Assembly (NCBI GenBank): GCA_031002005.1
Contig: CM061920.1
Span: 111,838,095-111,902,094 of the forward strand
Direction: 5' to 3'
Length of the DNA: 64,000 nt
Source of the DNA: Vandiemenella viatica
Lineage: Eukaryota; Arthropoda; Insecta; Orthoptera; Morabidae
Of the stretch, positions 35,422 to 47,406 are shown one piece after another. Below the pieces are notes generated by a model. It was not told the origin of the DNA and searched no databases. It saw only the letters and a list, made by a program, of their open reading frames with translations. Position 1 is the first letter of the stretch; each line of letters opens with the position of its first letter. The translations under genes and the position numbers were made by a program.

Positions 35422-35938
35422 ACAAGATATGTAAGGACGTCATACTTTCTGTTCGCTTCTGATTGATCCACACAAAATGGTGAATGTTAGAGCAAGCTGC
35501 ACGTGTCTCTCCAGTATCAATAAAAAGGCCTTCTGAAATATTGCCGCCTTCAGTAATTCTTCATAACTCCATTAGAGACGTGGCGAGTTTGGCTTTCGCC
35601 ACGGGTGAAACAATTAACGATTCTACTTTCGAGTGATTCTGCCTGTTTGCCTTGTACTGTGATTCGTACGTTCAGTCCGTTCGCTGATTTAACATTTTAC
35701 GATTCAGACAAGTTGTCAAGTGTTAAGTATGATTTTAGGTCGCCTTATGTTCGAAACATTGTCTATTTGGAGGTTAATCTCGAGTTACTTGTTAGGGAAT
35801 AGAATCAATCTCTTAATAAAGTGTTTGGAATGAATCTTGTGATACGGCATGTACTACCATGTGATTTTATGAACCAGTCGTGACGTAGCAGTTTGTCAGA
35901 TGATTCATCTGTTAGGCTTTTGCAATAAATCAAGTAAA
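35422..35938. other. No recognisable feature
   Basis: Unassigned. Short frames only. Confidence 0.5.
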
Positions 35939-35947
35939 CTGTATTTC

Positions 35948-36192
35948 ATTCTTTTTTTCCTTGTGGCTTTACGCCTCATCGACGTCGAGGTCATTAGAGA
36001 CGGGGTGTGACTGGGAACAAGGAACGGGAATTAATTCGGCCATGGCGTTTTGGAGGAAGCATCCCGACATTCGCCTGGAGTGATTTGGGGAAACCTTGGA
36101 AAACCCAAATCTGGATGCCTGGACGGGGATTCAAACCAGCGTCCTCCCAAATGTGACGCCTGAGTGTTAGCCGATCACCCACCACGCTCGGT
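35948..36192 (-). repeat. SINE family A with target duplication
   Basis: Near-complete copy on the minus strand with head, box B (GGTTTGAATCC), the 'AACGCCATGGCCGAATTAAT' body segment, and a short A-rich tail (plus strand T-run near 35951-35957). CTGTATTTC flanks it at 35939-35947 and 36193-36201, a perfect 9-bp duplication. Confidence 0.92.
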
Positions 36193-36201
36193 CTGTATTT
36201 C

Positions 36202-37792
36202 GTGTCCTACTTTCTACTAGCTAATGGTAAGGAATAATTGACCAATAAGATCAATGATTCCTCCCATCAAAAATGAATCACTTCAATATATAATAATTCG
36301 GTTCCATGCTAGTAACACTTGTGTGAAGTACAGATTAAATCGGCCATTGATATTACAGTATTTGATTTTAAGAAATTAAATTTATACCCTAATGCTGTCA
36401 TATTCTTTTTTATTTTAAGAATAGTTCTGCCTGTCACAAGAAAGGGCAAAACAGTAAGAGTCAGAGCAGTAGACCTCATTAAAAAATACTTGATTCACCA
36501 ATTAATCTAGCTGTAATAATATGCGAGAGTGTTTTGCCATGTTCATTGTGAATACATCAGCGGCTCACTTGGGTGAGGAGATCGACTTCAGTTCGGCGGA
36601 AAAACAGCCCTTAACTTTAGTATTAACATGGTACATCCACCGGTTCAGACTTGGAAGACGGTCACGAGACGAGAGATCCTAGTCTGAAACAGAGCGATAG
36701 CTACATCTAATATCTGACACATAGCGGGAGGCTACATTATCAAGGAAAAGTGTGATTTGCTTCATTCCTTTGTAAAACATCCAGAAGAGAAACAGTCCCC
36801 ATTCTGTTTTGCGGAATGTTCTACTTTAATGTCAGCAGATATAACATATAAAGGGAAAACAATACCATCGAAAGACACTGGTATTTTTAGTATGCACACG
36901 CAACTTCTGGTTTCCTGAAAGGGACTGGTGTTAAATAGTGAGGGGAAGAATGGATCCGGTCGCGTCTCCCATCACCGCCGAATCTCAGAAGGAAAGGGAA
37001 ACAGAGTTAGCTTTTGATTGAGCAATATACAAAATATAAAGTTGCACTGATAGAAGGTATTTCAGATGGAGTTGCGAGAGAGGTGCTGGGATCATAAGAT
37101 CGATACAGAATGCAAGTTCTCCAGATATATGCCTCACTTCGACGTGAAATGTAAGATTTTCTTTGAAGATATCACTCCCAGATTATCATGGTGAACATGA
37201 GTGTTAATGGTTGGTACCGCAAGAGAATACCTTGTACAGTTAAAGAATAATAATAAAAAAATTCGTTAAAAATACCGTTCAAAAATAAAAAAAACTTAGA
37301 AATCAAAAGTAGAGAAAGCCTGATTATAAAATAAAACAAAAATTGAAGTAGACTATACTTTGTGCATCAGATGTTAGTTTGTACATGATGTTAAAATTAT
37401 TAATAAATTGAACGCTGTTGGTGAGCAAAGACTGCTCGGACGAATTTCAGTGTGTTTACAAAACAGGAAAGATACAAACGAATAAATAGTAATAACAAAA
37501 CAACGGTACTTACAGAAAGGTTATATTGCAGTATGCATTACAAGAAATATTAGACAGACTCGTTAATGTCACTGAAACAACAGTAATAGCAATTGCAGAC
37601 ACTGTTAAATTTAACAATGAAAGTAAAATCAGTAATGTCACTAAGGAAAATCTGAATGGGCGACTAAAAATGAAATCCAGAATTAATTTAAATGAATATA
37701 TGGAGCTGCGTAAGAACATCACAAAACTGGTATGATTATAAACCTGTTCTCGGAGTCCTTGAAATAGGCGAAGAGAGTGCCGTGAGTGTATA
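36202..37792. other. No recognisable gene
   Basis: Unassigned sequence. A minus frame at 37510-37923 runs into the adjacent transposon end and is not gene-like. Confidence 0.5.
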
Positions 37793-37796
37793 TAAA

Positions 37797-39664
37797 GGCC
37801 GCCACACACGGACGAGCCAACAGGCCAAATGTCCTCGCGCCGATCCAAAACTCGTCGTGTGTGGGAGAGCGCGGACGGACTGGCGTGGCTCGGCAGGCCC
37901 TGCTGGATTTTTGGCGAGTCCAAAATCCACCGCGCCGAGCCAGGTAGCCGAGGGTTTGGAGTGGGATAACCCGCGCAACGAAAAGTGGGTACTAATTTGC
38001 AGACACTTTTGTCTTAAATATCTCAGCTTTCCAAATTCACATCAAAATGAAACTTGCCTTATTTTACTCGCGGGACCACGGACTGTACATTAAGCCAAAC
38101 TCGGTCAAAATCTGACAAATATTTATTTTTCTTAATCCTGTTCATAATTTTCAGACAGACACAAATTAAAAAAATACAGCTCATTTCTTTCCTGTAGCGC
38201 GTTAATACTACCCGAACTCATTTTTTAAAGAATATCTCATATGTGCAGACTTTCCCGTTTATAGTTTTATTATATCTATAGATTAAACCCAATAGTTAGT
38301 TTAGAACGGCTAATAAATTCATAGAATTTCATCTGTTCGTCGTTTACACCCTAGTTCTTTCATTCTTGTACACAGATATTTTTTTAAAGAATCAGTATTA
38401 ATAGCGAATTAGTGCAACACCAAAAACAATTCTGAAAAATCGAAAATATGAGCTTTGGCCGCGGCTTCAAATAAAGAGTTTTTATCTCACAGAGATAGGT
38501 TCTATTTGGAAGGGTTTAAGTCACAATGGTGTAGGTCAGTCACATTTTTAATAAAAAAAAGACACCGAAACCATATGTAGATAAATCAATCTCTCAATCT
38601 GTTAGTAAAAAATATGAAGCAAGTCAGATTTTCGTTCAGCTTCCAACAGGAGGAACTGAAAATTCAACTGATGAACGAAATACGTGCTTTATTTATCAAC
38701 AAAGTGGTATAAATCAGACTTAAATCATTGTGTTTGTAAACGCATCATGCGTGCTCACTGTGTATCCTACATGCTAACTTATAGCGCACTTCCCAATAGG
38801 ATTTCTAAAGACATAATTGATTCTAAAGAAACAATTCAAGATCTTCTTTCTTACAATTCAAGATACATTACGCAATCTCACTATATATCAGTTTTGGTTA
38901 TAAATACACCGGTGTAAGTCATACACAGTAGTATGTTCGTTCGGTTTTTTAATAAACACTAGTTTCAGTCATTTTTGTCAGCAGTAAAATGTAACCATTT
39001 TATAGACTTTATTCAATTATAACTTTGGTGTTAAATTTGATTCCAGGTGACATCACTAAAATGAATATATTACAACATCTATGTTCCAGAATTTATTACA
39101 ATATCTTTTGCATTATGTTAATTTCCACAAAGCAAGGAAAATTGACTTACACCACCGCATTTTGTATTTTATACGTTCTTACTAATTTTCTTCGTTTATG
39201 ACAAATGTTTTTAAGAATTCACTTAAGAAGCATTTAATTTTTTCCCTGTAAAATAAAATTAAAAGCGAAAAAAATAGTTTTAAATGACTGCTGATTTTTT
39301 TAAAAAAAAACTTTCCATAAACTAGCGAAAAAAAAAGGCCTTCGGTCTGTACGATCATTTAGCCAGCTCCAGTTTATATTGTACTAAATATTGTATTTGG
39401 CTTCTTTCATGTAATTTTGGGACACAAAAAACAAAAAAACTAAAATAAAACCAAACAAGCCCCAGGGCGGAGTCGAATAGGTAACCCTTAAAATGCCGAG
39501 CAATCGTGCTAGCCCCTACACTGCCAGAGCCGGACTGGCGAAATTTGTAGGCACGCACTGGCTTGGCGCGGCTCTGTCGTGTGTGACCCCCTGGTTTGGA
39601 CCGAGTCTAAATGGAATGGTGCGAAATGGCCTGGCGCCAGATGGACTGCTCGTGTGTGGCGGCC
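37797..39664. mobile_element. TTAA-type element, copy 1 of a tandem pair
   Basis: 1,868 bp with GGCCGCCACACACG at the left and its exact complement at the right. The right flank is TTAA; the left flank is TAAA, one change from TTAA. The terminal ~150 bp are GC-rich and hold further short inverted motifs, while the interior is AT-rich. A TTAA duplication is the mark of piggyBac-type transposition, but no transposase is present. Nearly identical to 39669-41582. Confidence 0.88.
39459..39533 (-). repeat. tRNA-like segment in element copy 1
   Basis: The minus strand has box-A-like TGGCAGTGTAGGGGCTAG and a box-B-like ATTCGACTCC. The same segment lies at 41377-41451 in copy 2, so it belongs to the element or was inserted before duplication. 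Confidence 0.4.
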
Positions 39665-39668
39665 TTAA

Positions 39669-41582
39669 GGCCGCCACACACGGACGAGCCAACAGGCCAA
39701 ATGTCCTCGCGCCGATCCAAAACTCGTCGTGTGTGGGGCAGCGCGGACGGACTGGCGTGGCTCGGCAGGCCCTGCTGGATTTTTTGGCGAGTCCAAAATC
39801 CACCGCGCCGAGCCAGGTAGCCGAGGGTCTGGTAGACTACCCCCACCACGACTGGAGTGGGATAACCCGGGCAAAGAAAAGTGGACACTAATTTGTAGAC
39901 ACTTTTGTCTTAAATATCTCAGCTTTCCAAATTCACATCAAAATGAAACTTGCCTTATTTACTCGCGGGACCACGGACTGTACATTAAGCGAAACTCGGT
40001 CAAAATCTGACAAATATTTATTTTCCTTAATCCTGTTCATAATTTTCAGACAGACACAAATTTAAAAAAAATACAGCTCATTTCTTTCCTGTAGCGCGTT
40101 AATACTACCCGAACTCATTTTTTAAAGAATATCTCATATGTACAGACTTTACCGTTTATAGTTTTATTATATCTATAGATTAAACCCAATAGTAAGTTTA
40201 GAACGGCTAATAAATTCATAGAATTTCATCTGTTCGTCGTTTTCACCCTAGTCCTTTCATTCTTGTACACAGAGATTTTTTTTAAAATCAGTATTAATAG
40301 CGAATTAGTGCAACACCAAAAACAATTCTGAAAGATCGAAAATATGAGCTTTGGCCGCGGCTTCAATTAAATATTACGAAGTTTTTATCTCACGGAGATA
40401 GGTTCGATTTGGAAGGGTTTAAGTCACAATGGTGTAGGTCAGTCACATTTTCAATAAAAAAAAAAAGACACCGTAACCATATGTAGATTAATCAATCTCT
40501 CAATCTGTTAGTAAAAAATATGAAGCAATTCAGATTTTCATTCAGCTTCCAACAGGAGGAACTGGAAATTCAACTGATGAACGAAATACGTGCTTTGTTT
40601 ATCAGCAAAGTGGTATAAATCAGACTTAAATCATTGTGTTTGTAAACGCATCCTTTGTGCTCACTGTGTATCCTACATGCTAACTTAGAGCGCACTTCCC
40701 AGTAGCATTTCTAAAGACATAATTGATTCTAAAGAAACAATTAAAGATCTTCTTTCTTACAATTCAAGATACATTACGCAATCTCACTATATATCATTTT
40801 TGGTTATAAATACACCGGTGTAAGTCATACACTGTAGTATGTTCGTTCGGTTTTTTAATAAACACTAGTTTCAGTCATTTTTGTCAGCAGTAAAATGTAA
40901 CCATTTTAAAGATTTTATTCAATTATAAACTTGTTAAATTTGATTCGAGGTGACATCACTAATATGAATATATTACAACATCTAATTTCCAAAATTTATT
41001 ACAGAATGTTTTGCATTATGTTAATTTCTAAAAAAGCAAGGAAAATTGACTTACACCACCGCATTTTGTATTTTATACGTTCTTATTAATTTTCATCGTT
41101 TATGACAATGTTTTTAAGAATTAATTTAAGAAGCATTTAATTTTTTCCCTGTAAAATAAAATTAAAAGCGAAAAATATAGTTTTATATGACTGCTGATTT
41201 TTTTTTTAAAAAAACTTTCCATAACCTAGCGAAAAAAAGGCCTTCGGTCTGTACGATCATTTAGTTTATATTATACTAAATATTGTATTTGGTTTCTTTC
41301 ATGTAATTTTGGGACACATTTACGAAGACAAAAAAAAAAAACAAAAAAAAAAAAACACTAAAATAAAACCAAACAAGCCCCAGGGCGGAGTCAAATGGGT
41401 GACCCTTAAAATGCCGAGCAATCGTGCTAGCCCCTACACTGCCAGAGCCGGACTGGCGAAATTTGTAGGCACGCACTGGCTTGGCGCGGCTCTGTCGTGT
41501 GTGACCCCTTGGTTTGGACCGAGTCTAAATGGAATGGTGCGAAATGGCCTGGCGCCAGATGGACTGCTAGTGTGTGGCGGCC
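39669..41582. mobile_element. TTAA-type element, copy 2 of a tandem pair
   Basis: 1,914 bp with the same terminal repeats as copy 1, flanked by TTAA on both sides (39665-39668 and 41583-41586). It begins 4 bp after copy 1 ends, in the same orientation. By eye the copies are over 90% identical, with small indels near the A-runs. Non-autonomous; piggyBac-like assignment rests on the TTAA target. Confidence 0.9.
41377..41451 (-). repeat. tRNA-like segment in element copy 2
   Basis: Counterpart of 39459-39533 with box A intact and box B changed to ATTTGACTCC. Confidence 0.4.
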
Positions 41583-41586
41583 TTAA

Positions 41587-42200
41587 TAAAGGCATGTGAT
41601 GAGGCCAGGATGGATACTGGTAGAAAAATTAGGAGCGGCGGAAACTGCAAGGGACGAAGTGACCATGATCATAAACTGCCACTTCATTGCAGGAGTAAGG
41701 CATAGGCATTTTTTTTTTTATTATTTTTTTTTAGAAAGGGTGAACAAGTTATCTCAAATATTTAAGGAATTTAAAGTAAAAATTAATGAAATTGAGATGA
41801 AGGTGTGTGGCGAAATTGATTAACAATCATAATGAAATGCTAAATATATTTTAAAGCTTTGCAAATGCCTTATGAGCGATTGAGATGATTTTAGTTAAAT
41901 GTTATCATATTACATGTTAGAATTACTGAATAAAAAGCGAAAGCTTTGATGGAATACAATACACGAAGAACTTAAGGTACGAGTATTTAGGCCGAAGCAT
42001 CATAACTCCGCAGCGTAATTTAAAATTTCTTTCTAACGTGAAATCATATTTCGTGTTTCCATGTTTGTAAATATCTGTCACAAAAGAGAAATGTTTAAAA
42101 AATGCAGAATTTTTACGTGGTACATATGGTTTGCTTGTATGAGATCTAATGGCATGAAACCACCTTTGGACGCCTCATAGCTCGTAACTACTTTGCATAA
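41587..42200. other. No recognisable feature
   Basis: Flank of the tandem elements. Contains T-rich runs at about 41709-41732. The 75-codon frame at 41596-41823 is not recognised. Confidence 0.5.
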
Positions 42201-42204
42201 CTGT

Positions 42205-42370
42205 AACCGATGTGCTTTGGAGAAATGTATCGGTTCCGCACTTGTGTGGTTTTAAAACTCCCTCATAGAGTATCGCAGCGCTGTAAGATTATCGCTATTA
42301 ATAGTGTATCTCCCACAGTTGCTAGGGTTGAAACAAAAATCACAGAGCTGATCAAGTTAAGACTTATTCG
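42205..42370 (+). repeat. Dispersed repeat, copy 1
   Basis: Aligns with 43993-44155 over about 165 bp. Shared blocks include TTGGAGAAATG, 'ATCGGTTC', 'TTAAGATTATCGCT' (GTAAGATTATCGCT here), 'GGTTGAAACAAAAAT' and 'CTGATCAAG'. The order and orientation are the same. Family unknown. Confidence 0.7.
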
Positions 42371-43755
42371 GTTAACTTATAATGGACAGCCATCCGCCCC
42401 ATCTTATAAAAGCAAAATGTATCAAAGTTTGAAAAAAGTTCGTAAGGAGCACAATGAACAAAAGTACTCTTCTAGAAATAAGACACGATTCTTGTAAGCT
42501 ATACTGTGCAACAACCATCTTAATATGGAATGAAAACATATTTAAAAAATCTTTCATTGAAGTAAATTATAGAAAAGAAAATTTGTAATTAGCAATCACC
42601 TGCGGGTATTTTTTTTTTTTTATGACAGTCTGTTTAACCTGTTTGATCACCAACATAATCTCATGATGATACTTGATGAAATTTTAATAATTAAGATTAA
42701 CGGTAGAATACACCTGTTAAAACATTGCGCCCACATGTGAAACCTGGATTGGAGTACTTGGAGAAGTTGGTATGCAGTACGGTCTGCCTTGCAGTCCTTG
42801 GCGGTCTTGAGGAAGAGGAACTGAATTCGTCGGGCAGAGAAGAAACTTGGTGCGGCGAAGATCAGGCGAGGCCGTTAATAAGCAAGTGCTCAAGTTTAAA
42901 TTTATGTACGAAATTCCATCCGAGGCAGAAGCTGCAGAGAAGTCGGCAGATTGTGCGTTTTTCTTTGTCGGCGGCTCTCTCCATTTCTTTCTTTCCGCTG
43001 GGCAGTTTGTAAAGTATGCCGTAACGAGGCCTGGCCAGGAGCTTCCTTATTGGATTTCAGCGCCGAGGGGAGCGCTAACAAGAACACGCCTTAACAAACA
43101 AGGTCAGCGCCCTCCCCAGCAATCCGCTAGCACACATCTCACGCATTATCATTAACACGCCCGAGCATGGGACCATCCTGGTCGATGTGCGCTAGCTATC
43201 GGGCCAGGCAGTCGCACGAATTTGATTCCTGCTCTCATTAATACGATTTCGGTTTGGCATCTAAAAAAAACTCGTACTGTGTTCTGTGACATTTCTACAT
43301 TTTTTTTTTCTATTGAATAATTATTTTATTGCTAATACTATGTGTTTATTATAGTTTTGAATATAATTAATGTAAATATTTGTAATTAAATTTAGCAGGG
43401 TTTCCACAGATAGTAGTGTGTATAGCGAAGGGAGTAAAATAGTATCTTAGTTTGTAAGAATAGATGAAAAGTATCTTTAGTTGAGAAGAGTCGTGCTCGA
43501 GAGTTCGCGCGGTTTGGCTCGCGAGCGGACGCCGCGAGCGATTGTTAATTTTTTGTGGCGAATAATGTAAACTGAAACTATGTTAAGCCGTGGTTGTTTT
43601 GAAAAGTATTAAATTTACGTAATTGTGATTCGAGCTGTGTGTTTTTCTTCATAAGATTCTTTGGAGATCCTTTTATAGTTATCACTTCGGCATAATTGCT
43701 GACGCAGTGATAATTATCATTAATTAAACAAGAACTGTCGGCTTGCAGTGTTAGA
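42371..43755. other. No recognisable gene
   Basis: Unassigned. GC-richer patches lie at about 42985-43145 and 43495-43550 (the latter with CGCGAGCGGACGCCGCGAGC). The minus and plus frames through the first patch are not recognised. Confidence 0.45.
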
Positions 43756-43802
43756 GGTGGTCATAGGTCCAACCACCCAAAAGAAGCCGTACCTTCTTTT
43801 GG
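43756..43802. repeat. Two adjacent perfect stem-loops
   Basis: GGTGGT (43756-43761) pairs with ACCACC (43772-43777). Next, CCAAAAGAAG (43777-43786) pairs with CTTCTTTTGG (43793-43802) across a 6-base loop. Both stems are perfect. Function is unknown; it is not followed by a T-run. Confidence 0.75.
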
Positions 43803-43992
43803 ATGTGGAATGAAATTTCAATAGTAAAGCCATTGGCTTACTACATGCGCAGAAGTTCAACAGAGCTAATAGAAGGGTTCAACTATTGACTAAATTACGA
43901 AGACGAGCCACATTCCAAACGGGGACAGTTTACAGTTCTCTCAACAAAACTAAGCCACATTTCATAGTAACTGCCCCACAGAAACTAAAGTA

Positions 43993-44155
43993 ATCGGTGT
44001 GTCATTGGAGAAATGGATCGGTTCAGCGCTTCTGTGATTTTAAAATCCTTTGCGTACTGCAGGGATGTTAAGATTATCGCTGTTAGTATTGGTTTTTTAG
44101 TCATTTGCCACGGTTGAAACAAAAATAATAGCTGATCAAGATAACTTTGATTATT
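43993..44155 (+). repeat. Dispersed repeat, copy 2
   Basis: Diverged partner of 42205-42370 in the same orientation, about 1.8 kb away. Confidence 0.7.
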
Positions 44156-44214
44156 CCCTTTTTTGTACAGCTGTTAGCATGGCTCGCACGGTGCCGGTGA
44201 TGTCTCCTCTATGC

Positions 44215-44240
44215 CAGTGTTTCTCAGTCTTTGGCTCTAG
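44215..44240 (+). mobile_element. hAT-like single end
   Basis: CAGTGTTTCTCAGTCTTTGG resembles hAT termini of the CAGTG(G/T)TTCTCAA type. No partner end or 8-bp duplication was found, so this is tentative. Confidence 0.3.
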
Positions 44241-45660
44241 AAGTCTAAGAGGATGGCTCAAGTGGTCCGCAGGTAGAATATTAGGTACAACGGACCAGGC
44301 CCAAGCCCAGGCATCCGCCTACCGGCTATCTTGACTGTGGTTTTTAGGTGGTTTTCCGCAGCCACTAAGACGAATTTCGGGACGTCCTCCAATCCTCGCC
44401 TCATAATCTACACATTTCACAAACAAAAAATTACACTTACCATATGCACACAGATGGCAACACTCAACTTCCCCAATTAGTACTTAGTATGCTACGACAT
44501 GGCTGTAGGTTTAAAATACTTGGCGTCAGCTTGGGAATGCGGACATAAAATCATAAATCCAAGAAAACATATCTAATGCAGCTGACCCCAAAAAGTTTGG
44601 AAAAGTTGGTGAAGTCCACTATTACTATATAAGGTTATAAGTGAACCCAACTTTTTAAAAGGCATAAAAAAATCTGGCATTTCCAGAATGAGTATCCTAC
44701 ATCCGTTTCCGAGATGCTCGTACCCAGCGTCCGCGCCCACAATCCATTGACCCGTGATTTAAGGGAATTTCGTGAGCTGTGAGTAGAAATCTGGTGTCTG
44801 ATACCTCTGGAAGCCTACCAAGGACTTGTAGAATCCATGCTACGACGAATCGCTGATGTATTGCGTTCGAAAGGTGGACCAACATGCTATAAGTAGTAAG
44901 TAGGTGTTCATAATGTTTTGGATGATCAGAGTATATATTACTTAATTCCTGGAGATACTTTGTAAATCATTAAGTGCTTGAATCGTTACTATCCTTTGTG
45001 GTCACCATGAAGAACAACTCTTGTGGTTATGTATGTTTAACTAAATCGGATATTTTCCATTTAAGGGGTCGTCCATCGAAGTCTTTTATATTTGTTTCAC
45101 TTTCCATAAATGTCCTTTAAGGTAGCAATTATCAGCGTCATACGTAATAGACAATTTTTTTAAATGTCCCGAGAGCAGCATCTGACTACGTACTCTCTTG
45201 TTCACTTAAGCTGGCTGCCATTACCACCGTCACATTCCCCGCACCTTGCGCCATTGCCGCTGACCAACTATGTGATTATCGCGGACTCCGCAATTCTTTA
45301 TCTGTCGGCTTGTGAAATGTCTCTGATGCTCCATGCCGTGCTATGAATGACTGGCGGATATGATTATTACCGTATCTCGTGGTGTCTCTGCTACTTCCTA
45401 CGTCATATCCAGGATCTGTACCGTATGCATTCTCACTGTGTGTAACCAGGGCGGGCACTTCTAAGATCTGGGACTGCGGCTGTCCCTGGTCAGCAGTTCG
45501 TCCATACATCATGTATAAAAGGCGATAGAATTAACCGTGTGACAGCCTCGTACCTGGAGCTAACGATTCAAAACATAATGAAATGCCATCAGCAATTAAA
45601 ATACCTTATAGGACAGAAAAATTGAAAGTTTGTTTCGTAGGCAAATAAGAAATACATTAT
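44241..45660. other. No recognisable gene
   Basis: Unassigned. The 78-codon minus frame at 45276-45512 and others have no family motif. Confidence 0.45.
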
Positions 45661-45810
45661 CTTGGTTCTCCGGGTGGAGCCGCGTCGATTTATTAAAACA
45701 TAACGTTTCAGCCATCTTACTGTGGCTTTCATACTCTCATGAAAGCCACAGTAAGATAGCTTAAACGTCAGGATTTAGTAAATCGACGCGGCTCCACCTG
45801 GAGAACCGAG
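45661..45810. repeat. 150-bp inverted repeat, Penelope-terminus-like arms
   Basis: Two 72-bp arms (45661-45732 and 45739-45810) are separated by 6 bp. They match at 64 of 72 positions with no gaps. Each arm, read outward, has 'AGTAAGAT(G/A)GCT', then 'AAACGT', then 'TAAATCGACGCGGCTCCACC' and 'GGAGAACC'. The 'GAAACGTT...TAAATCGACGCGG' string recalls insect Penelope-like element ends, but that link is from general familiarity. No coding sequence. Confidence 0.9.
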
Positions 45811-46324
45811 ATAATACATACAGTGACCGTGGAAGCCTTCGAAATCAAACAAGAAATACAGTTACTAGAAAATTGTTTAGCCCTTATCTGTGGCGACATA
45901 ATTAATAAAAAAAAGCTCGAATAAGAAACAAATAAAAGTTAAAACTAAGTGAAACGTGCCTTTAATCGCAAATGCATAGTTCTAACCGTTAGACGGTAGT
46001 GCAGCTGGCTACAGCATGATTACCAGTCATCCAAACAAATTTAGCCGACAGCTTATTAACCTCTAGATGGTAAAACGATCAATGACTGAGGCTGCCCAAT
46101 GGGGGAATGACTACGACATCTGTCTGCGGATCATATAGGGCAATTAACATATTTTATTAGGCGGAGAAAGTGGAACATATCACCATTCGATAAAATGATG
46201 ACGGAAAACAAATGGTGATTTCGCACACTTGCCTGTGTTCGATATTCTTGTTTTAGTGTTAAAATAATTGCATTTTCAGCATTTCTTTCATCTGACTGTT
46301 TTACTATTATTATTATTATTTACT
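45811..46324. other. No recognisable feature
   Basis: Unassigned. A short (TTA)n array lies at about 46304-46320. Confidence 0.5.
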
Positions 46325-46417
46325 TGCCAAGCTAGATTGAAAACTGAAACCTGGGTGGCCTGACGGGTATTCGAAACTACGAGGTCAGAGTATCACCAAC
46401 CACTCACCACGCTCGGT
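46325..46417 (-). repeat. SINE family A, head fragment
   Basis: Plus-strand order is 'GAAAACTGAAACCTGGGTGG', the altered box-B region (ACGGGTATTCGAAACTACG) and the head ending CACCACGCTCGGT. The body 3' of this is lost. Confidence 0.75.
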
Positions 46418-47199
46418 ATCAACAAGAAATCTTATTTCAAATACCAGACACAATTCAGTAAACAAATAGATTTGCGTTAGCGAAAACAGAGATATTGACG
46501 TAATTATCAAACCATGCGTAATAAATGGTGCACTTCAACGATGAAAATGAAATACCATATTGTTGTATATGAAACAAATATAATCACAAAATCAGTAGTC
46601 TTACAAAATTTTTAAAAGAAATATAAGAGATATAGAACAGCTGTTACTTTTATTACAATTTAAGTTAATTTGAAATTAGGGCTACACATTTTGATGCTGA
46701 AATATTATCCTGTTAAAATATACCACTGTTAAATATGCTTTAACAATTAATTAAGTATTTAACGGCAAGGTTTACGTTGGATTTACCGCTCCGTAAACAT
46801 GCAAAAACTCTCATTTAAATATTAATAGTTTGCCCATAGTACACCACTGTGTTAGCTTCCACGGTTATAATATTTATGACTATTTCGAAATTTTCTCTAT
46901 ATTGTTTTCCAGTCGGGTAGTCAGTAAAATTTTTATAATTAATTAAGTTTTCAACAAAAAGTTGAATATTATGCGATCAAATGACAATTAGCTCGAACCC
47001 TACTGAAATTTTTTTCATTAAAAGCATCTGCAATACATTATACAAAATAATTTAATATAAAATTGATATCCTGTATTACCAAATTTCAATAAAACAGAAA
47101 TGGAACGGATAACGAATAGTGCATTAGCGTATCGTAATTTTAGTAAGTAATTCTTGCGATTAAGAAGACTATATACTTGTTGCATGGCCTCATTAAGTA
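46418..47199. other. No recognisable feature
   Basis: AT-rich, unassigned. Confidence 0.5.
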
Positions 47200-47406
47200 A
47201 ATCTCCCTAAACTGGGTGCAAGCGGGAATTGTTAGGGCATTGAACTCTGGCATAGCTTGCTACTGTAAAGTACGTTAGGATGCTTCGTGGTTCGTATTCC
47301 ACTTTAAGCTGTAGGTTACCTGGCATGTTATTCCAGTTAGGTTAAATACAGATTGTGCAGCTGCTAAGAAACTCTTCACCAGAAGACCACAAGAAATTAT
47401 TATTAT
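47200..47406 (+). repeat. SINE family B with ATT tail
   Basis: Contains the family block CGTGGTTCGTATTCCAC, then 'CTGTAGGTTACCTGGCATG', and ends AATTATTATTATT at 47394-47406. The tRNA-like head is decayed. Confidence 0.7.

Noticed and set aside
37797..41582. PIF/Harbinger assignment for the tandem elements
   Set aside because: A 3-bp duplication does not fit: copy 2 has TAA on the left and TTA on the right, whereas the 4-bp TTAA matches on both sides.
37510..41599. Frames of 60-137 codons near the GC-rich ends of the tandem elements
   Set aside because: They follow the terminal repeats in several frames on both strands, recur identically in both copies, and match no protein family.
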